From the NCBI RefSeq assembly GCF_019303475.1, contig NZ_JABLSI010000002.1, forward strand, positions 62,001 through 126,000: a stretch of DNA of 64,000 bases, read 5' to 3'. The position numbers were made by a program, and so were the translations under genes. Each line of letters opens with the position of its first letter. Within the stretch, counting starts at the first letter, position 1. Below the pieces are notes generated by a model that was not told the DNA's origin, searched no databases, and saw only the letters and a program-made list of their open reading frames with translations. This document shows, one piece after another, positions 61,779 through 64,000 of the stretch. Origin of the DNA: Streptomyces sp. JJ38 (GTDB taxonomy: Bacteria > Actinomycetota > Actinomycetes > Streptomycetales > Streptomycetaceae).

Positions 61779-63244
61779 CGGAGCGAAATCCTCTTCTCGG
61801 TACGGCTGGTGGCCCGGTCCATGACCCACGCCTTCTCGCTCAGGTACTCGTGAACGGAGGTGATGGGCAGCTTCATCGCACCCGGGAGCCGATAGGCGCC
61901 GGAGTCGTAGAAGTCGAATCCGATCAGGTCGATCGTCGGATTGACGTCGAGGAAGTCGAGCAGCCACAGCATGTTGAAGCCGCTGGTGGGGATGGAGGGC
62001 CACTCCTCCTCGGAGACTCTCCCGAGGTTGCGCAGGGGCCAGCGCAGCGAAGCGTCGTTGAGGTAACGCTGCGCTCCGGGCACCAGGCGCTGGCGGATGG
62101 ACTGCTTCCACTGCTCTTCCAGGCCGCCGAAGACGAGGCGGGTCTGCACCTTCTCGCCCCAGTTGAATCCGTGCTTGTGGATCGTGGCGTGGATGTCGGT
62201 GCGCGAGCCGGTGGCGGGCGCGTCGATGCGGAAGGAGTTGAAACGGACGACGAGGTCGTAGGAGTCGATCTCCTCGCCCATGGAGCTCGACCCGACGCGC
62301 TGGGAGTTGGCCACGAGGCAGATGCTCTTGCCCGCGATGAGGTTTCGGAAGTCCCCGACGGTGATGATCGACGCTCCGCCGTCCCAGTCCGCGACCGGCC
62401 CTCGGGAGCGCAGGCGCGCGTGGTCCGCGTACGCGCGGAGAACGGCGCCGCTGCCGACCACGCCGTCGGGGCGACGCGTGGTGTAGCGGTCCATGAAGCC
62501 CGCGAGCGCCTCGCCCATGTCGGTGCTCGACGCGCCCTGCTCGTGCATCGTGCTCAGGGCGGCCACCAAACGGGGGGCGGCCTGCGGCCACTCCCCCCGC
62601 TCGTCCAGGGCAAGACCCTCGGCCCACAGCTCCGCCGGTTCCCCGCCGACGAACCCGGAAGCCTTCGGGAACTCCTCCCGCAGCAGGCCCAGGAGCTCTG
62701 CCAGTCGGGTGGCACTCTGCCGCAGCCCCGTCACCCGCGCCGCGATGCCCAGGTCGTCGTCACGGCAGAGCGCGACGTAACGCTCGTGCGCCTCGGCCGC
62801 ACCCGCGTCCTCACCCTGCTCCTCCAGCACGCGGGCGCGCAGCCGCCATCCCGCACGCGAGTTGGGCCGCTCGGTCAGCACGGCGTCGGTGATGGACAGT
62901 GCGAGCTCCAGCTCCGCGACGGACCAGCAGTACAGCGCCTTGTTGCCGGCCTCCAGCAATGCGTCGAGGAGCTCAGGACACTCCTTGGCCCAGCCCGAGC
63001 CACGCCCAGCACGGCTCGCCGACCCGGCTGCCGAGCGGGCATGGACGACCAGGAGCTGCCGTAGCGCCTCTCCCAGTTCGGCACGCTTACGGTCGCGGTT
63101 GTACACGAGCTTCCCGCTGTGTGCCGCACACGCGTCGATGCTCTGGTCGAGAGTCGTCGGGCGGATGGGGACCTCGGTGTTCGGTGCCGGAGCGGATCGC
63201 CGGTCCAGGCGGCGCTCCAACCATCCGGTACGGACCCGTTTCAT
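61775..63244 (-). CDS. GT29 sialyltransferase-like protein with helical N-terminal domain
   Basis: A 489-residue protein. The first 270 residues are helical, probably TPR-like. The C-terminal domain shows sialyl motif L (SICLVANSQRVGSSSMGEEI, then DSYDLVVRFNSF and GSRTDIH) and sialyl motif S (IPTSGFNMLWLLDFLDV, IDLIGFDFYDSG), followed by a conserved His (SVHEYLSEKAW). GT29 is mainly a eukaryotic family and uncommon in bacteria. It likely adds Kdn or another nonulosonic acid to a wall or capsule polymer. Coupled to the next gene. Confidence 0.85.
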   Translation of the reverse strand: MKRVRTGWLERRLDRRSAPAPNTEVPIRPTTLDQSIDACAAHSGKLVYNRDRKRAELGEALRQLLVVHARSAAGSASRAGRGSGWAKECPELLDALLEAGNKALYCWSVAELELALSITDAVLTERPNSRAGWRLRARVLEEQGEDAGAAEAHERYVALCRDDDLGIAARVTGLRQSATRLAELLGLLREEFPKASGFVGGEPAELWAEGLALDERGEWPQAAPRLVAALSTMHEQGASSTDMGEALAGFMDRYTTRRPDGVVGSGAVLRAYADHARLRSRGPVADWDGGASIITVGDFRNLIAGKSICLVANSQRVGSSSMGEEIDSYDLVVRFNSFRIDAPATGSRTDIHATIHKHGFNWGEKVQTRLVFGGLEEQWKQSIRQRLVPGAQRYLNDASLRWPLRNLGRVSEEEWPSIPTSGFNMLWLLDFLDVNPTIDLIGFDFYDSGAYRLPGAMKLPITSVHEYLSEKAWVMDRATSRTEKRISLR

Positions 63245-63393
63245 GATGCTCCAAGCCTCAAGTACGCCCCGCTGACCGGGCGTTACGGAAGCACCGTACG
63301 GAGGTCGGGTGTACCGGTGATGAACGACGACCGTCTCGACGACGAACGGCGCGGCCGATTCACCCGGTGTTCAGCGCACCGTCGCGACGTTGC

Positions 63394-64000
63394 CTAACGA
63401 TGTCCTCCACGGCGCCGGGAGGCCGCTCGCCTGACACGCCGGGCCACCCGCAGCGCCGCACCGCCGCCCGGGAAGCGTCCGCCCGCGGGGGCGAGACTGC
63501 CGGGAAGCTCCAGGCTGGTCAGCCGCCGCCGCTTGAAGTAACGCTGGGTTCGGGACCCGAAGTGCTCGTCCAACCATGCGAACGCCTCCGCCCGCAGCCC
63601 GGGGTACTGCCGCGGCTGCATGCAGTATCCGACGGTCCGGACCAGGGGGCCGACGTCCCCGGGCGCCTCGGCCGCGTTCGACGTCTCAAGGTCGGGCAGG
63701 AGTGCGTCGACGATGGTGAGCGGCACCCGGTTGCTGTTCTGGTAGGGCTTGAGCCGGTCGAGCAGGAGATCCGTGCCCACGCGCGCCGCGGGGACGCCGT
63801 AATACGTGGCCGCGGTGAACAGCGCCGTCGAGAAGCAGCCCACGACGAGGCGGGGCCGGCAGCGGCCGAAGACGGCCTCGGCCAGCAGCGGCGTCGTGGG
63901 GACGAGCAGCTCGACCCCGCAGTCGGCGGCGGCCTTCTCCAAGGCCCGCGAGTAGCGGCTCGGCGCGGTGGGGTGCGGCTTGAACAGCACCCTCTCGTGC
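63394..64000 (-). CDS. Polysialyltransferase-like protein (cut by window edge)
   Basis: The C-terminal 201 residues are present, in frame to the window end (HERVLFKPHPTAPSRYSRAL...). The HP motif (KPHP) and PLLAEAVFGRCRPRLVVGCFSTAL, with a Ser-Thr motif, are typical of the alpha-2,8-polysialyltransferase group. In Streptomyces such proteins accompany teichulosonic acid (Kdn polymer) synthesis. Same direction as the GT29-like gene, 149 bp upstream of it. The C-terminal tail is basic. The N-terminus and start lie outside the window. Confidence 0.85.
   Translation of the reverse strand, partial: HERVLFKPHPTAPSRYSRALEKAAADCGVELLVPTTPLLAEAVFGRCRPRLVVGCFSTALFTAATYYGVPAARVGTDLLLDRLKPYQNSNRVPLTIVDALLPDLETSNAAEAPGDVGPLVRTVGYCMQPRQYPGLRAEAFAWLDEHFGSRTQRYFKRRRLTSLELPGSLAPAGGRFPGGGAALRVARRVRRAASRRRGGHR

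Overview
The window is chromosomal DNA from a Streptomyces-type actinomycete. Base composition is very GC-rich, third codon positions are almost always G or C, GTG and TTG starts are common, ribosome sites are GGAGG-like, and the gene families are typical of the genus (DivIC, DUF501, RpfA with LysM, SARP regulators, mycothiol-type DsbA proteins, LAL regulators). I do not name a species. The tRNA at 14.3 kb has a UAA anticodon and is the bldA gene, the translational switch for development and antibiotic regulators in Streptomyces.

Layout. 0-4.5 kb: leftward histidine-utilisation operon (hutU, an M20 amidohydrolase, hutF, hutI cut by the window edge). 4.7-19 kb: ordinary core genes (thiolase, Bax-inhibitor-1 protein, RpiR regulator, cystathionine beta-synthase, SGNH hydrolase), then bldA, a MacB-type ABC exporter and a YbaK-type deacylase. 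19.1-40.2 kb: an accessory biosynthetic island. It holds a small secreted peptide gene converging on a large SARP/NB-ARC/TPR regulator, an inactive IS701-like protein, an acyl-CoA dehydrogenase homologue, a phosphopantetheinyl transferase, acyl-CoA carboxylase beta and epsilon subunits, a small SARP, a DsbA-like protein, a didomain aromatase/cyclase, and a coupled set of cupin, asparagine synthetase, PrpF-like isomerase and flavoprotein, followed by a dihydroorotase-type amidohydrolase and a FrnE-like protein. 40.3-56.3 kb: core genes in a familiar Streptomyces order (ndh, ppx, DUF501, divIC, eno, rpfA, rpfB, P450, LAL regulator, mazG, SurA-like lipoprotein, EF-hand protein). 56.5-59.4 kb: GNAT, an NmrA-type reductase, an acyltransferase. 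59.4 kb to the right edge: cell-surface glycan genes (GT8-TPR-pyruvyltransferase fusion, GT29 sialyltransferase-like protein, polysialyltransferase-like protein cut by the edge).

How it fits together. The island has precursor supply, activation, cyclisation, amidation and pathway regulation for an aromatic polyketide, but no ketosynthase, chain-length factor or acyl carrier protein in the window. Either the minimal synthase is elsewhere in the genome or the product is made differently. The large SARP gene contains the only in-frame TTA codon I found in the window, so it should depend on bldA, 5 kb away. Two SARP-type heptamer repeats with an 11-bp period lie before the DsbA-like gene and between the aromatase and cupin operons.

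Other control signals include a Rex operator upstream of ndh, a c-di-AMP riboswitch and a Crp palindrome upstream of rpfA, a MerR-type promoter with a 19-bp spacer upstream of the NmrA-type gene, a strong hut promoter with a 10-bp direct repeat, and many perfect GC-rich terminator hairpins. All homology statements come from reading motifs; no search was run.
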